Positions 10,793 through 22,180 of a stretch of 64,000 nucleotides of DNA are shown here, piece by piece. Where the stretch lies: positions 62,001 through 126,000 of the forward strand of contig JAJOHG010000001.1 of the NCBI GenBank assembly GCA_021029095.1, read 5' to 3'. Under the pieces are notes generated by a model. The model was not told the DNA's origin. It did no database searches and saw nothing but the letters and a program-made list of their open reading frames with translations. The DNA comes from Phellopilus nigrolimitatus. Taxonomy: Eukaryota > Basidiomycota > Agaricomycetes > Hymenochaetales > Hymenochaetaceae. Position numbers and translations under genes: made by a program. Every line of letters begins with the position of its first letter. Positions within the stretch are counted from its first letter, which is position 1.

Positions 10793-12415
10793 ATGTCTGC
10801 ATCCTCCGAACCTCTTAAGGTACTCATCCCTCGCTTTGTATCCTGTCTGCTCGTCGTTAATGTTAGATTTTGAATATAGAGAGTCATCGTTACCGGCGGC
10901 GCTGGCTATATCGGTGAGGCGTAATCTCCCGTGTCATTAGGTTTGACCCGCTCTGATGCATCGCGCGCGTCTCAGGCTCGCATATTGTCTTCAAGCTCAT
11001 CGAGACCCGACGATACAAGGTCATCTCGATCGACAACTACCACAACGCCTACCCGACCTCTCTCAAGCGCGTCTCGCAGCTTGCCCGAGAAAGCCTCCCG
11101 GCCGACGCGACGGAGAATGACAAGGAAAGCACGGTCATCGACTCCTACACAGGCGACCTTACGAAGCCCGACGAGGTCAGAAGCGTCTTTGAGCGATACG
11201 GGAAGGGCGGGATATGGGGTGTGATCCATGTTGCCGTGCGTCTGCGCTATGACATGCAAGCTGCGGAATCTATCTAACTGAAAATGAACCTCCTCAGGCC
11301 TACAAAGCTGTGGGAGAGTCGACGGTGGTTCCGCTGACCTACTACGCCAACAATGTCGGCGCTACGATCGGCATTCTCCAAATCATGGACGAGTATGACT
11401 GTCCACGCATGGTCTACTCATCGTCGGCTACGGTCTACGGAACTCCCCCCGAGATTCCTATCCCCGAGACGACTCGCCTGAAGGCTGACAGCCCATACGG
11501 AAAGACGAAGGTAATGAGCGAGACAATCATCGAGGATTTATGTGCAGGTATATGGTTCCAGCACTTTAAATCTCATCGTTGCATCTAAAACCCCGCTTTA
11601 GCAAACCCGGAACGCTGGAGGGCAATTTCGCTGCGGTACTTCAAGTACGATTTTAATTCTCCCTTCACCATGCCTTGCTGCACTACCTAATTCTTCTATC
11701 TAGCCCTGCTGGCGCACACCCCTCTGGTCTCATTGGCGAAGAACCTAAAGGGCGCCCTGGGAACCTCCTCCCCCTTCTCGCACACATGGCCTGCGGGCGC
11801 GTCAAGGAAAACACACTGAAAGTATTTGGGAACGACTACCCTACCCAGTCAGTGCTTGCGCCTCGTGTGATACTCTCCTCGCACTAACGTTCATGCGTTT
11901 CTAGCGATGGGACGTGCGTGCGCGATTACCTGCACGTGCTCGACCTTGCTGCAGGCCACATCCTGGCGCTTGATGCGCTTGCGCCTGACGCTAAGTTCGC
12001 TGGTTGGACGCCCGGTTCCGGACGTTTCAAGGCGTACAACCTTGGCAAGGGTAATGGCCTTAGCGTCATCGATATCCTCGAGGCGATGCGCAAGACAACC
12101 GGGTTCGACTACAAATACGAGATCGTCGGACGAAGGTTCGTGTCCAGTTATTTTCTTGCGAATTCAGAGGTGCTGAAATTCTTCTAAATTATTAGGAAGG
12201 GTGATGTGCCCTACCTCATCGCGGTGCCAACGCTTGCAGAGAAGGAGCTTGGCTTCAATGCCCCGCGGGACCTTGAGACGATGTGTCACGACCTTTGGAA
12301 CTGGCAGAGACGCAACCCGGAAGGGTACGCGGGACCCTTCATCAGCGGTGAACTTCCAGCGCTTAAGGCCAACGGCGTCAACGGCCACGCGAGCGAGGTT
12401 GCTGCCTCCACTTAA
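10793..12415 (+). CDS. GAL10: UDP-glucose 4-epimerase (stand-alone GalE type)
   Basis: Interconverts UDP-glucose and UDP-galactose in the Leloir pathway using bound NAD. The first exon is tiny (10793-10819, MSASSEPLK). Exon 2 (10880-10913) carries the Rossmann motif [11 protein letters not shown], and exon 3 continues [21 protein letters not shown]. Catalytic SSATVYG (11424-11445) and the downstream YGKTK Tyr/Lys pair (about 11497) are present, followed by [19 protein letters not shown] across an intron. [21 protein letters not shown] and [15 protein letters not shown] are further family blocks. At least seven exons. The protein stops soon after [12 protein letters not shown], so it lacks the mutarotase half found in ascomycete-yeast Gal10. 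Confidence 0.93.
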
Positions 12416-13088
12416 GGCTGTCAATCGGCTGGATTTGAAACGGACTGAAACTTTTTTATGAAGCTATAAAGAGAAGGAAAGAAAGAAAAAAGAAGACGAA
12501 CATTCCTTTGTGTCTCGTATAAGAATTAATCCTCGCTCTATAGTCTCAGCTGTACTCATAGCTTGATAGATGTATACGACTGCTTCATCACTACTCATTA
12601 TCCGCGCGTCTGTATCTTTTCCAATAACAGTTTCGGACCTGGAGATAATCTCGAATAAATAAACCTTGTAAGCCATTGCGTCTAGAAGGACAAGTACCTT
12701 ATTCGTTCGTCCGTTCGTACGGTCGGTCATCCTTGTTCGTAGACTGGGATTTGACGTCATGGTTGATTGTTTTGCTGGTGATGGCCAGGATCGGAGTAGC
12801 GGGGCTGTGGCCTACGATGCTCCGAACGGGTTTTCACGGCCATAATCGCGCGCTCCTCGTGGATGTTCGCCGCTCTTCCTATCTGTAACATTTGCAGGCG
12901 GTCCGACAGATCCTAAGGTTGGATCCGGAGATGATAGCGATAGAAAGGCACTCCAATGCTAGCCTTAACACAAAAATCAAATTGGTACACCTTGTTACAA
13001 ATATATTTTACAGTAAGCCGCACGTCATGCATGTTTGTATGCTTGAATATGAAAAGAATCAGTGCAAAGAATCATCGCCTTGGGCACA
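12416..13088. other. Intergenic region between convergent genes
   Basis: This holds the 3' ends of the convergent epimerase and carboxylase genes. I see nothing coding in it. Confidence 0.5.
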
Positions 13089-16000
13089 TCAGACAGATTC
13101 AGAAGTTGCTGGCGCCAGCTCGACGTCCACCAGCTCCTTCCCCTCCTCGACCATTTCCCCCTTCGTGCACGCGACGCCGCGCACGACACCGCCCACTGCC
13201 GCGCGCAGCACAGTTTCCGTCTTCATACTCTCAAGCACGACGAGTGCTTGGCCCGGCGCGACCGTGTCGCCCACACGCACACGCACATCGACAACAAGGC
13301 TCGGCATCGGCGCACGCACGCCTCCGCCTCCCGTCGCGGCAGCGAGTGCACTCTCGCCGAGCGCCTGCAGCCAGCGCGGCGGGGGAAGACGCAGTGTGCT
13401 TCGTTTCCCGTTATGGAAGACGTGAAGTTTCTCGCCGGTATGGGCTGTGGCGAGCGCTGTAGAAGCGGGAAGCTGCGAGACGATGGTAGTGCGCAATGTT
13501 TGGCCGGAAAGAGTTGATGATACAGAAGTTGTGCTAGAAAGCTGGGCGGACACGGAAGGAAACTCTGTACGAGAAGACGGCGTATTGACGACAATGTCGT
13601 ATAAGCCCTGGCTGACGAACGTCACATCCACTGTCGCAGGCGGCTCATCTTCTGCGAAACCGTCGCTCTGGAGAGTAATAACGCGTTTGTACGCGTCGCC
13701 TCCAAATCGGCGTGGTCCTAATGACGTCCAAGGCGAAGAGGAAATGGCTGACGCATCCCGAAGGACAACGAAAAGAGCTGCTTGAGCGAGCCCCTCTGGC
13801 TCAGGCTCTGGTATCGGGGGAAATAACTCATTGTGATGTTTCTGGGCATTTAAAATGTAAACCACTAGATCTGGGAACCTCAAACGAACTAATAAATACC
13901 TGAATAAATCCAGTCTCCACCTCACCATCAATGAAATGCTCATTCCCTGCCAGTGCCCGCAGGAACTCAATATTCGTTGAGACGCCGACAATTTGGTACT
14001 CTTCCAGTGCCTTCCGCAACACTCGCAGCGCCTCAGTCCTATCTCTCCCGTGCACGACCAGCTTCGAGATCAGCGGGTCGTAAAAAATCTCTATGCTTGA
14101 ACCTTGCAGAAAACCTTGCTCTAGACGGACTGACGACGATAGCGAAGGGGTAGAGATATGCACGAGTGGTCCGACATCAGGAAGGAAGTTATTGCGCGGG
14201 TTCTCCGCGTATATGCGTGCTTCGAATGCGTGTCCGATGCGGGGGATCTGCAGCTGGCCGAAGGGCAGCGGATTGCCTGACGCTACCTTTTTGAAATCGC
14301 TTAGTATGATATCCTTTCATGTGGATTGAGAAGGACATACCTCTAATTGCCATTCTACAAGGTCCTGGCCTGTGATCATTTCGGTGACCGGGTGCTTTTA
14401 TTAGACCGTGTCAGTCAATCACATTGTCAAGAGAACAAATCGACACGATATACCTCAACTTGTAACCTCGTGTTCCTACAGGACAACTGAAGGTCAAAAA
14501 TTGACGTCAGGCAGAAATACATGATTACATACATTTCCATGAAGAAGAAATCTTCAGTAACATTGTCTAAAATGAACTCCACAGTGCCGGCACCAAGGTA
14601 GTTCACTGCTTTCGCAGCAGCGACTGCCTTCTGAGAAAGATCAACACGCAGTTCTTCAGATAATCCTGGAGCAGGTGCCTGGATCATGATACCGAATCAG
14701 CAGACAGTAGTTTTATACATATCTCGGTTGTTCATTACCTCCTCGATGATCTTCTGATGCCTTCGCTGAACTGAGCAATCTCTCTCCCACAAGCTCACGA
14801 CGTCGCCAAATTTATCACCGAACACCTGCACCTCGACATGGCGCGGACGCACAATGTACTTCTCGACGAGCACGCGCTCGTCACCAAAGCTCTTCTGCGC
14901 CTCACGCCTCGCCGACTCTAGCGCGTCAGGAAAGTCAGCCGCGGCATCGACAATGCGCATGCCCTTGCCACCGCCGCCCATGACGGCCTTGATAAGTACT
15001 GGGAAGCCGATTAACTCGGCTTCATGGAGCAGCCGATCGGGCGACTGGTCAGCACCGTGGTACCCTGGAACGCACGGCACCCCGGCAGCGGTCATAATGT
15101 CTTTCGATTCACTGTGTCAAATTCTTAATTGATGATGGACATTTGAAAGAAGAAGTTATTGTACCTTTTCGAACCCATGCTTTCAATCGAAGAGGGCGAT
15201 GGGCCGATGAAGACAAGGCCTTTGCCAGAAAGATGCCGTGCGAAGGTGGCATTTTCACTCAAAAAGCCATAACTAATGAACTTTAAGCACTATGATTCGT
15301 ATATCCTGATCATTAGGAAAAACAATAGATACCCTGGATGGACTGCCTGTATGCACTATGAACATTCGCCACTGAGTCAGAACAATTTTGTGCGTACCTG
15401 AGCACCACTGCGAATAGCAACATCTATAATCTTGTCCATGCGAAGCTAAACCGAAGCTCAGCAAGCAGTATAGATATGAAAATCCATGCACGAAGACTTG
15501 CATAACTCTCAGAGGACGGTGCAGAGCCAATGCAGTATGCTTCATCTGCCTACACAAACAAGATGATACCTTAATAATTAGCATATCCGCAGCACAATAG
15601 CAAGCTCACCAATCTCACGTGCAAAGACTCGGAATCCACCTCGCTGTACACTGCGACGGTCTTGACGCCGAGACGCTTTGCAGTCCTAATGATTCTGCAT
15701 GCGATCTCTCCCCTTCATACACAATTTAATTAAGCGACAGATACAAATGGGACGTATGTGCATATTATTCGTACCTATTGGCTATGAGAATCTTGTCGAA
15801 AAGTGGCTTGCGGGACTCGATGAACGGGACCGCTACCATAATAAATCAATACCAGGATAACACTTAGATAGCAGCGCATGAGCTCGAGCTCACCAGTGGC
15901 GAATGTTCTTCTCCCTTCCAGGATACTCAAAGTCTGAACGACCTTCGCAAGTTCCGCCATCAAGGAGCTGCTTCGCACGATGCTCGTCACCCTCCGCGCT

Positions 16001-16095
16001 CTGCGCCGCGCGCCAGCGTTCTTCGTTACATTAGTCGTTGTTTTCAACACACTAAACGGCCGCGTCGATGCGAGTCTGGAACTAGATGAAAGCAT
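13089..16095 (-). CDS. MCCC1: 3-methylcrotonyl-CoA carboxylase alpha (biotin-containing) subunit, mitochondrial
   Basis: ATP-dependent biotin carboxylase subunit of the leucine-degradation carboxylase. The start at 16095 gives an Arg/Ser-rich mitochondrial presequence ([20 protein letters not shown]). The biotin carboxylase domain follows over many short exons: [20 protein letters not shown], the ATP-grasp loop [15 protein letters not shown] (about 15000), [36 protein letters not shown] and EMNTRLQVE rebuilt across an intron near 14500. The BT domain and the biotinyl domain are in the last exon, with [13 protein letters not shown] (about 13230). The biotinyl Lys sits in ESMKTE rather than the common AMKME. 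The best match by memory is MCC alpha rather than acetyl- or propionyl-CoA carboxylase. No beta subunit is adjacent. Confidence 0.92.
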
Positions 16096-16724
16096 GTCCT
16101 AGGGGCACAAACGAGATCGCTGAAACAACCAGACATGCTGGGCGCATACCAGGTGACATCGCGAGATCCGGCGCGTAAGGGTCACGTGCCTCCTTGAATC
16201 AAGAGTTCGCATTTTCAAGAAAGAAATATTATATGTGCATAAGAAAAATCTCCAAAAGAAAACGTTATTTTAGCCATACAAGTGTTTCCTTAAACCTTGT
16301 TCAATTTGTATTGAGGGAACGACTTCTAAGCGGGTTCCAGGAAGAAATACATAGAAAATAAGGATGATATTACGGCCTCAGTGTCACAGATAGGGTAGTG
16401 GAAGGAATACAAGGATGCAATTTGTCCGGGTGAGAGATAACTACTAAGCTATACGATAGTCATACCATGATGCGAGTGCGACGTGACGACTATTTCTATG
16501 CTACGGTTTCAGGCGAGAGGCAAGGAAACGGCGAAGGATAAAGGATGAGCAGAACAGTCTGGCGGGTGGGATCAGAAACTGAGTGAATGAAGGAAGAGAG
16601 GGAAGAAACGGACAGAGAGCGACGGAAAATAAAAAAGAAACGAAAAAAGGGCGGAAAGATTGAGTTCGGTGAAATAAGATGAGAGGATGAGAATGTGAGG
16701 TGCTCATCGCATCAGCAGAAGCAT

Positions 16725-18560
16725 TTACATGATGATGCAGTCCTTGTCCTTCCCAGGCTTCGTCGTACTGCTAGGTGGACTGCCCCCGTCCCGACGCAAT
16801 ACCGCGCCGTGGCCTCCAGGTTGCGTAATAGGTCCGTTCTGGGGTGTCTTGAGCCGTTGGGCCGCGCGCTTGTCGCCCTGATCTGCCGCCTTCTTGTACC
16901 ATTGCAATGCTCTGCAAAAAAAAAGTGTCCCAGGTTTCATGTTGAATATGCAATGATCAATTCGTGAGAAAAGAAAAAAAACGCACTCGTTGATGTTCGG
17001 CGGACATCCAATCCCGACCTCGAGGAAGTAGCCAACCGCATACATCGCCTTTGTCAGCCCAGCGTCAGCAGCCTTATGCGCCCAGAGGAACGCCTCCGTG
17101 TCAGACTGGGGTAGCACACCGGGCGAACCTACGAGATACCACGCGGTCAGCGCAAAGCACGCATCGCGATGACTTTGTTGGGCGGCGATGTTCTAAGGAC
17201 TGCGTAAGCGATGAGCGAGCACAAAGGGCGATGCTCTCACATAGTAATGTATTGAAAGCGCGGGATCCTGTGGGCAGCCCATCTTCCCGTATTCGTAACA
17301 CTCGCCTAGACGATATGCACTCGGTGCATACCCGAGCTCGGCGGCCTGCGCCAACAGCTCAGCAGCATACTCGTAGTCAACGAAGACAACATTATCGATG
17401 CCACGTTCATGGAGCAGGGCGAGTTCATGGAGTGCGTGCGGGAACTCTGCTGTGGCGTGCTCGGCAGAGCGTTTAAGCCATTTCACGCCCTCCTTCGGCC
17501 TTTTCGACAGGCCTAGTTCCCCGTTGAGTTCGGCGATACCCAGGCGGTACATTGCGCCAGGGTGCAAGGATGCCGCAGCCTTTCGGAACAGTTGGACAGC
17601 CTTCGCCGATTCCCGTCTGCATCCCCATCCGTTCTCACAGCATGTGCCCGACCGATATGCAGCATCGGGATGCCCATGTTTCGCAGCGAGTACGAATAAA
17701 GGGTACGCGCGGTCAAAGTCTTGTTTTCCCTTGGCCGTGCCAATGCCGTTAGCGTAACAGTCTGCGAGGAAATATTGTGAGGCAGCGTGTCCACGATCGG
17801 CCAGTCTCTTCAACAATGTAATAGCCTCGCGAATGAGGTCGTCTCGTTTCTCGATGGCCTTTTCAACCTCGATGACATTTGCCGCAGTTTCTACAGGTAT
17901 CGGCATCGACTTAGAGGCGTCGACCATAAACACGGCGAACTCGAACTGAATCTCTGGGTCCTGTGTTTTTTTAGCATTGGCTCTGTATAAGTCTAGCGTC
18001 TTGTCGTGGCTAAGAAGTGAGGCTTGATTCCCCGGCCGAAGGTGTGAGTGATCAAGTAGTGGTTGGGGAGGCGGAGAGGGTGCGCGCTGTGAGCGCCCGT
18101 TGACGGACTGCGCAGCGTACTGCTGCTCGTACCCATGATGGTTCTGAGAAAAGAAGTCGTCGTCGTCCGCAACGGGAGACGGCGGGCCTTGATCATCGTC
18201 AGAATATGACGCATGATGTGGTGGTAGATGTTGTTCGCGGGTCATAGGCTGTGGCTCGTATTGTTGAAACCCGTCGGGGACGGAAAAGCTGCCCGCTCTT
18301 GGTGGCGAATCGCCCGTCTTGCTGCGCAGGGTGTGGCGCGAGTTGCGTGAGTCGTATTGGGACGTGCGATCGTGCGCGTCGAAGTCCTTAGCGGGCAGCT
18401 GGGGTGATGCGGAGTTGAGGGCTGTTGAAAGACGAGTGTCGTACTGAGACTGAGCGGGACCAGCAGGTGGGTAGAAGTCGAAAAGAGGACCATCCGAGTT
18501 GTATGGGCCGTTACGAGGAGGTCTGTCGCCGGCCGCAGAGTACGCCTGAGCGACACTCAT
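16725..18560 (-). CDS. SKT5: Chitin synthase activator with Sel1 repeats, Skt5/Chs4-like
   Basis: Skt5/Chs4 proteins activate chitin synthase III and help place it at the cell surface. The first 180 or so residues are disordered, rich in Ser, Pro and Gln. From IQFEFAVFMVDASKSM a run of Sel1 helices follows, for example ASQYFLADCYANGIG, AAYRSGTCCENGWGC and GAMYRLGIAELNGELG. Two introns lie in the C-terminal part (about 17235 and 16985). The protein ends KDKDCIIM, a CaaX box; yeast Chs4 is likewise farnesylated, so membrane anchoring is expected. I chose the ATG at 18560 (MSVAQAYSAAGD) over an in-frame ATG at 18659, because the extension is only a translated hexanucleotide repeat. Confidence 0.9.
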
Positions 18561-18602
18561 GATGGTTGATGGACGTTGGACGACCAGCGGTCGGTGTAGT
18601 CG

Positions 18603-18632
18603 AAAACGAAGACGAAGACGAAGACGAAGACG
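18603..18632. repeat. Hexanucleotide microsatellite (GAAGAC)n
   Basis: About five near-perfect copies of GAAGAC sit just upstream of the chosen SKT5 start codon, in its 5' leader. Read in frame on the minus strand they give (LR)n. Confidence 0.8.
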
Positions 18633-18981
18633 AAGAAGAGCCCCGTTTTGAACCGCCAATACACTTTCTCCCGCTTTCAGTCGACGTCATTTTCCGCACC
18701 ATATCGCCGATATCTAGTCCGTTCAACATCGCATAATTTTATTCAGACCTCTTATTTCTACGCAATGCTTCCTATTTTCTACTTTTTTGTAAGTCGTCGT
18801 CGTCACTGTCGTTTATGAGAAGACGGACACGCTGGTGCGACGCCGGAGTCAACCTCGCTTACTTAGATGGGCAACTGTAAATATAGGCCTTCCTGATCTG
18901 TCCCATCGGTCTGCCAGTGCATCGACCACCAATCCATTCTCAACTCGCACCGAATCCGAAGATCAAACTCACAGTTCATTG

Positions 18982-19602
18982 ATGGTTCGTAGCTTACTGG
19001 TTGGTTCGTATTGTTCGGCATCTGATCGTCAGGAATATCTAGTCTATCCCTTGGGAAGTGCGTATGTCTAGGTCGCGGCGCCAGCCGTACTTCTTCAACA
19101 CTCAAACCCAAGAGTCGAGCTGGACGACACCCGACGGTCTTTCCATTGATGAGATTAAGACGCTGCAGGGCGCGGATCTCCTCATGGGCGAGAAGCCGGC
19201 GCAGGTTCGTGCGAGTCATTTGCTGGTCAAGCACAGGGGGAGCCGTCGGCCATCGAGCTGGAGGGAGGTGCGTGTTTCCATCGCGTCCGTTGATCACCCG
19301 GAAATCGCTATATCACACCGCACTACACCTTCCAGGAAAAAATAACGCGATCCAAGGAGGAAGCGATCGAGCTGCTGCACCAGTACGCGGTGCAAATCGA
19401 CGGGAATGCCGACAAATTCGCGGACCTCGCGTCCAAGTATTCGGACTGCTCATCGCACGGGAACGATGGTGACCTTGGTTGGTTCCAGCAGGGCATGATG
19501 CAGAAACCTTTCGAGGACGCGACGTATGGACTTAAGATCGGCCAGATCTCGGATGTCATCTCCACCGACAGCGGTGTCCATTTGATCCTGAGGACGGGTT
19601 AA
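18982..19602 (+). CDS. ESS1: Pin1/Ess1-type peptidyl-prolyl cis-trans isomerase with WW domain
   Basis: Isomerises phospho-Ser/Thr-Pro bonds, for example in the RNA polymerase II CTD. The best model starts with an ATG-only exon (18982-18984), then 19043-19267 and 19336-19602, giving 164 residues. The WW domain is PWEVRMSRSRRQPYFFN with the second Trp in QESSW. The parvulin domain has RASHLLVKHRGSRRPSSW (catalytic His and phosphate-binding Arg pair), YSDCSSHGNDGDLGWF (catalytic Cys), MQKPFEDATYGLKIG and SDVISTDSGVHLILRT. A stop codon just upstream of SIPWEV forces an acceptor at 19042 and so a very short first exon. It diverges from SKT5. Confidence 0.92.
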
Positions 19603-19936
19603 ACGCGAGGTCAGCGCACGTGATCGAGCCGTGGGTGGAACGCGTGAGGAGTTTAAAATTTCAGGTATCACAAACATCGCTTTTGCTCCGCATCCATTGT
19701 CTGTACCGTATGTTGTCCTTCATTCTGTTTTCCAATCCAATGTGCTGCTCTTATCAGATTACTACTTGTAGTTATCTACCCGCAGCTTCCCACGGCTTAG
19801 AGACACCATCGGCGTCGTTCGCCGTGGCGTCGCTTTCTAAGACACCGTGACTCATCGAGGAGGTTGGGGTGTCTTAGACTGAACTTAGTCTCTTCTTATT
19901 AGCCTGTGTCTTGTGCGACACTCTTACTCCTTGGCC

Positions 19937-21508
19937 ATGGCTAGCTTGAATGTGACTCAGGTCACTCGCGAACTTTTCGGAGAGAAGTCGATGTCGACGG
20001 AATTTCTCTTCTCCCTTGCTGCTTTGAGCACAACACTTCTTTACACGTGCTACGTTCGTCTATGGAAAGTCAAGCCTATATCTACAAGCGGAAGTTTAGA
20101 CGGAAACGAAATCGAAGAGAAAGACCCTTTTGAAAAGTGCAATTACTCTAACATAAAAGTCACTAAACTACTTGTACACCCAATCAAGGTACGTATTAAT
20201 CTTGGTCACAATTGCATCTCTGATCCTGAATGTTTAGAGCTGTCGTGGAACCTCTTTATCTGAAGTAGCTTACACAGAAGAGGGTTTAAAGGTACGTGCT
20301 TGAAGGAAGGAAAATCACAAACTAAACCCTTATTACGGTCTAGCATGATAGAAAACTAGCAATTATTGATGCAAAAACTCATACCGTTATAACTGCCCGC
20401 GAGCAGCATAATGTCAGTAGGCTTGTTGATATCCGGTCGTTCAGAGGTTTCATAGTGTACCATCACAGATGGTGCTTATATACCCTCAATTGATTGCAGA
20501 CTCGTCAGATAGAGATGGCGGCCGTGTGATCATCTCATTCTCCGATACTAGCGGTTACGAATCTTTCGCAATCCCACTCAGTCCTACGGAGGAAACCTTG
20601 AATGAATGGGAAAGGTCGGATCTCCGAATCAATGGGTTCTACATTGTGTCATCCTGCTGACTTCTGCAATCCAGGATCGAGGACATTAAGCTCTGGGGGC
20701 GGAAGGACATAGATGGCTACATCTGCCAGTCCGTAGACCCAGAAGACCGCGAAGCGCCGACAAGAATCCTGACCCGGTTCTTTGGCCGCGCTGTCCTCTT
20801 GGTACTGAAAGGCCCGCGTCCGCGGCCCTGCGCGCCGACACTTGCGTTCCCAGAGCTGAAGGCCACCGCAGTCTACCAGGACGGATACCCGTTACTCGTT
20901 ACGTCTGAAGAGAGCCTGTGCGCCGTGAAGGACCGCCTTCGTGGCGAGGTGGGCAAGCAGGGCGTCGCGGACCGCTGGAGCGAGGATGATCTTGTGATGG
21001 AGCGGTGCGTTACGGTTCCGGCCGCTTATACCCTCGACATGATGTTGAAATGCCGTGTCTCCTGTCTGATGCTGGCGTTTCGTTCTCTTTTCCTACCTCG
21101 TGCTTAGATTCAGGCCGAACATCGTGCTGGGCGGCGCGGGCGTTCCCTGGGCCGAAGATGTTTGGGAAACTATCCGCATCGGCAAGAATACATCATCCAT
21201 TTCGCTCGTTTCGAAGTGCACTCGGTGCTTAGTAAGTGTTTGAGGTTCCTTGAAGTTCAGATATTATGATTTTTAACGCTCGGGGACCCCCCCCCCCCCC
21301 CCCCCCCCGACATTAGCTTCCGAATGTCGACCCTGAGACAGGTTTGCGCGACAAGGCGGTGCCCTACAAAGTCCTCATGAAGTTTCGGGCGGGGAAGGAC
21401 CCGGAACGATTACGCGCACCGTGTTTTGGATGCAACGGCGTCCCGTCTGGGTCAGGAATGGTGCGCGTTGGAGATTCCGTGACGGTTCTAAAATTCGTTC
21501 CGCGCTGA
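19937..21508 (+). CDS. MOSC-domain protein (mARC/YcbX-like)
   Basis: MOSC proteins bind molybdenum cofactor; the mARC branch reduces N-hydroxylated substrates at the mitochondrial outer membrane. The start at 19937 gives MASLNVTQVTRELFGEKSMS followed by a hydrophobic N-terminal segment (FLFSLAALSTTLLYTCYV) that could be an anchor. The MOSC N-terminal barrel begins NIKVTKLLVHPIK. The MOSC core has AVYQDGYPLLVTSEESL, RFRPNIVLGGAGVPWAEDVW, then KCTRCL-LPNVDPETG across an intron and APCFGCNGVPSGSGMVRVGD. The Cys in KCTRC is the likely Mo ligand. Several short introns. One intron carries a poly-C run. Family certain; mARC-like activity is inferred. Confidence 0.88.
21287..21309. repeat. Intronic poly-C tract
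   Basis: A homopolymer of about 22 C lies in the MOSC intron between KCTRCL and LPNVDPE. Its exact length is uncertain because such runs are poorly resolved by sequencing. Confidence 0.8.
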
Positions 21509-22180
21509 ATAAATAGAGCTTTCTCATCGAGCTTGGCGATTTCGATTTTTTCCTTATCATTTTTCTTTTGTGGAGTATATGAGGATCTTTTGCGGTCACA
21601 GTTGTAGTTGATGCACATGCGTTCTCTTCTTGCTCCGGATAGATACGAGACTAGGGCGCACCCAGAGTTGTAACGAAATCGATAGAGTGACGGCGAAGCG
21701 TGGATCTGTTCAATTCTATCAGGACGAACTAGGCACACACCCTTGGCAGGAAAGGTACAGAGATATTACTTGAAAAAAGATTGCATTTGCGCTCAGCACA
21801 TGAGGATCTTGACAATAGCAGTATTTGGATCTTATATGTAAGAAGCGCTTGGTCACATTAAGACACATCATCGGGTTAATAAAACGAACATTTAATTGCG
21901 CCGGCGGCCGCGAGCAGGTCTAGGGACTAACTTGGGCCGTTCGGCATGGCCGGTAGTCCTTTTATGGGACTGACTGCGCCGCGGTGCCGAGTTTATTACT
22001 CGATTTGTAGTCGTGCCTGAGTACACAGATATAATCGCCACGTGCACACTTGACATCAGTTTGTAACGCCTACCATCTGCTTTACGCTCTCATCACCACT
22101 CACTACCACCGGCGCGCACACTCTCGTCCTGGCCGCCGTCGCTCACACTCGGCGCGCGCGGAAGCTCAGCTAGCGCCTCT
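21509..22180. other. Intergenic region
   Basis: The MOSC 3' end and the promoter of the USP gene. No coding frame or element was recognised. Confidence 0.5.

Noticed and set aside
21364..21738. Minus-strand frame overlapping the MOSC last exon
   Set aside because: It is antisense to a well-supported exon.
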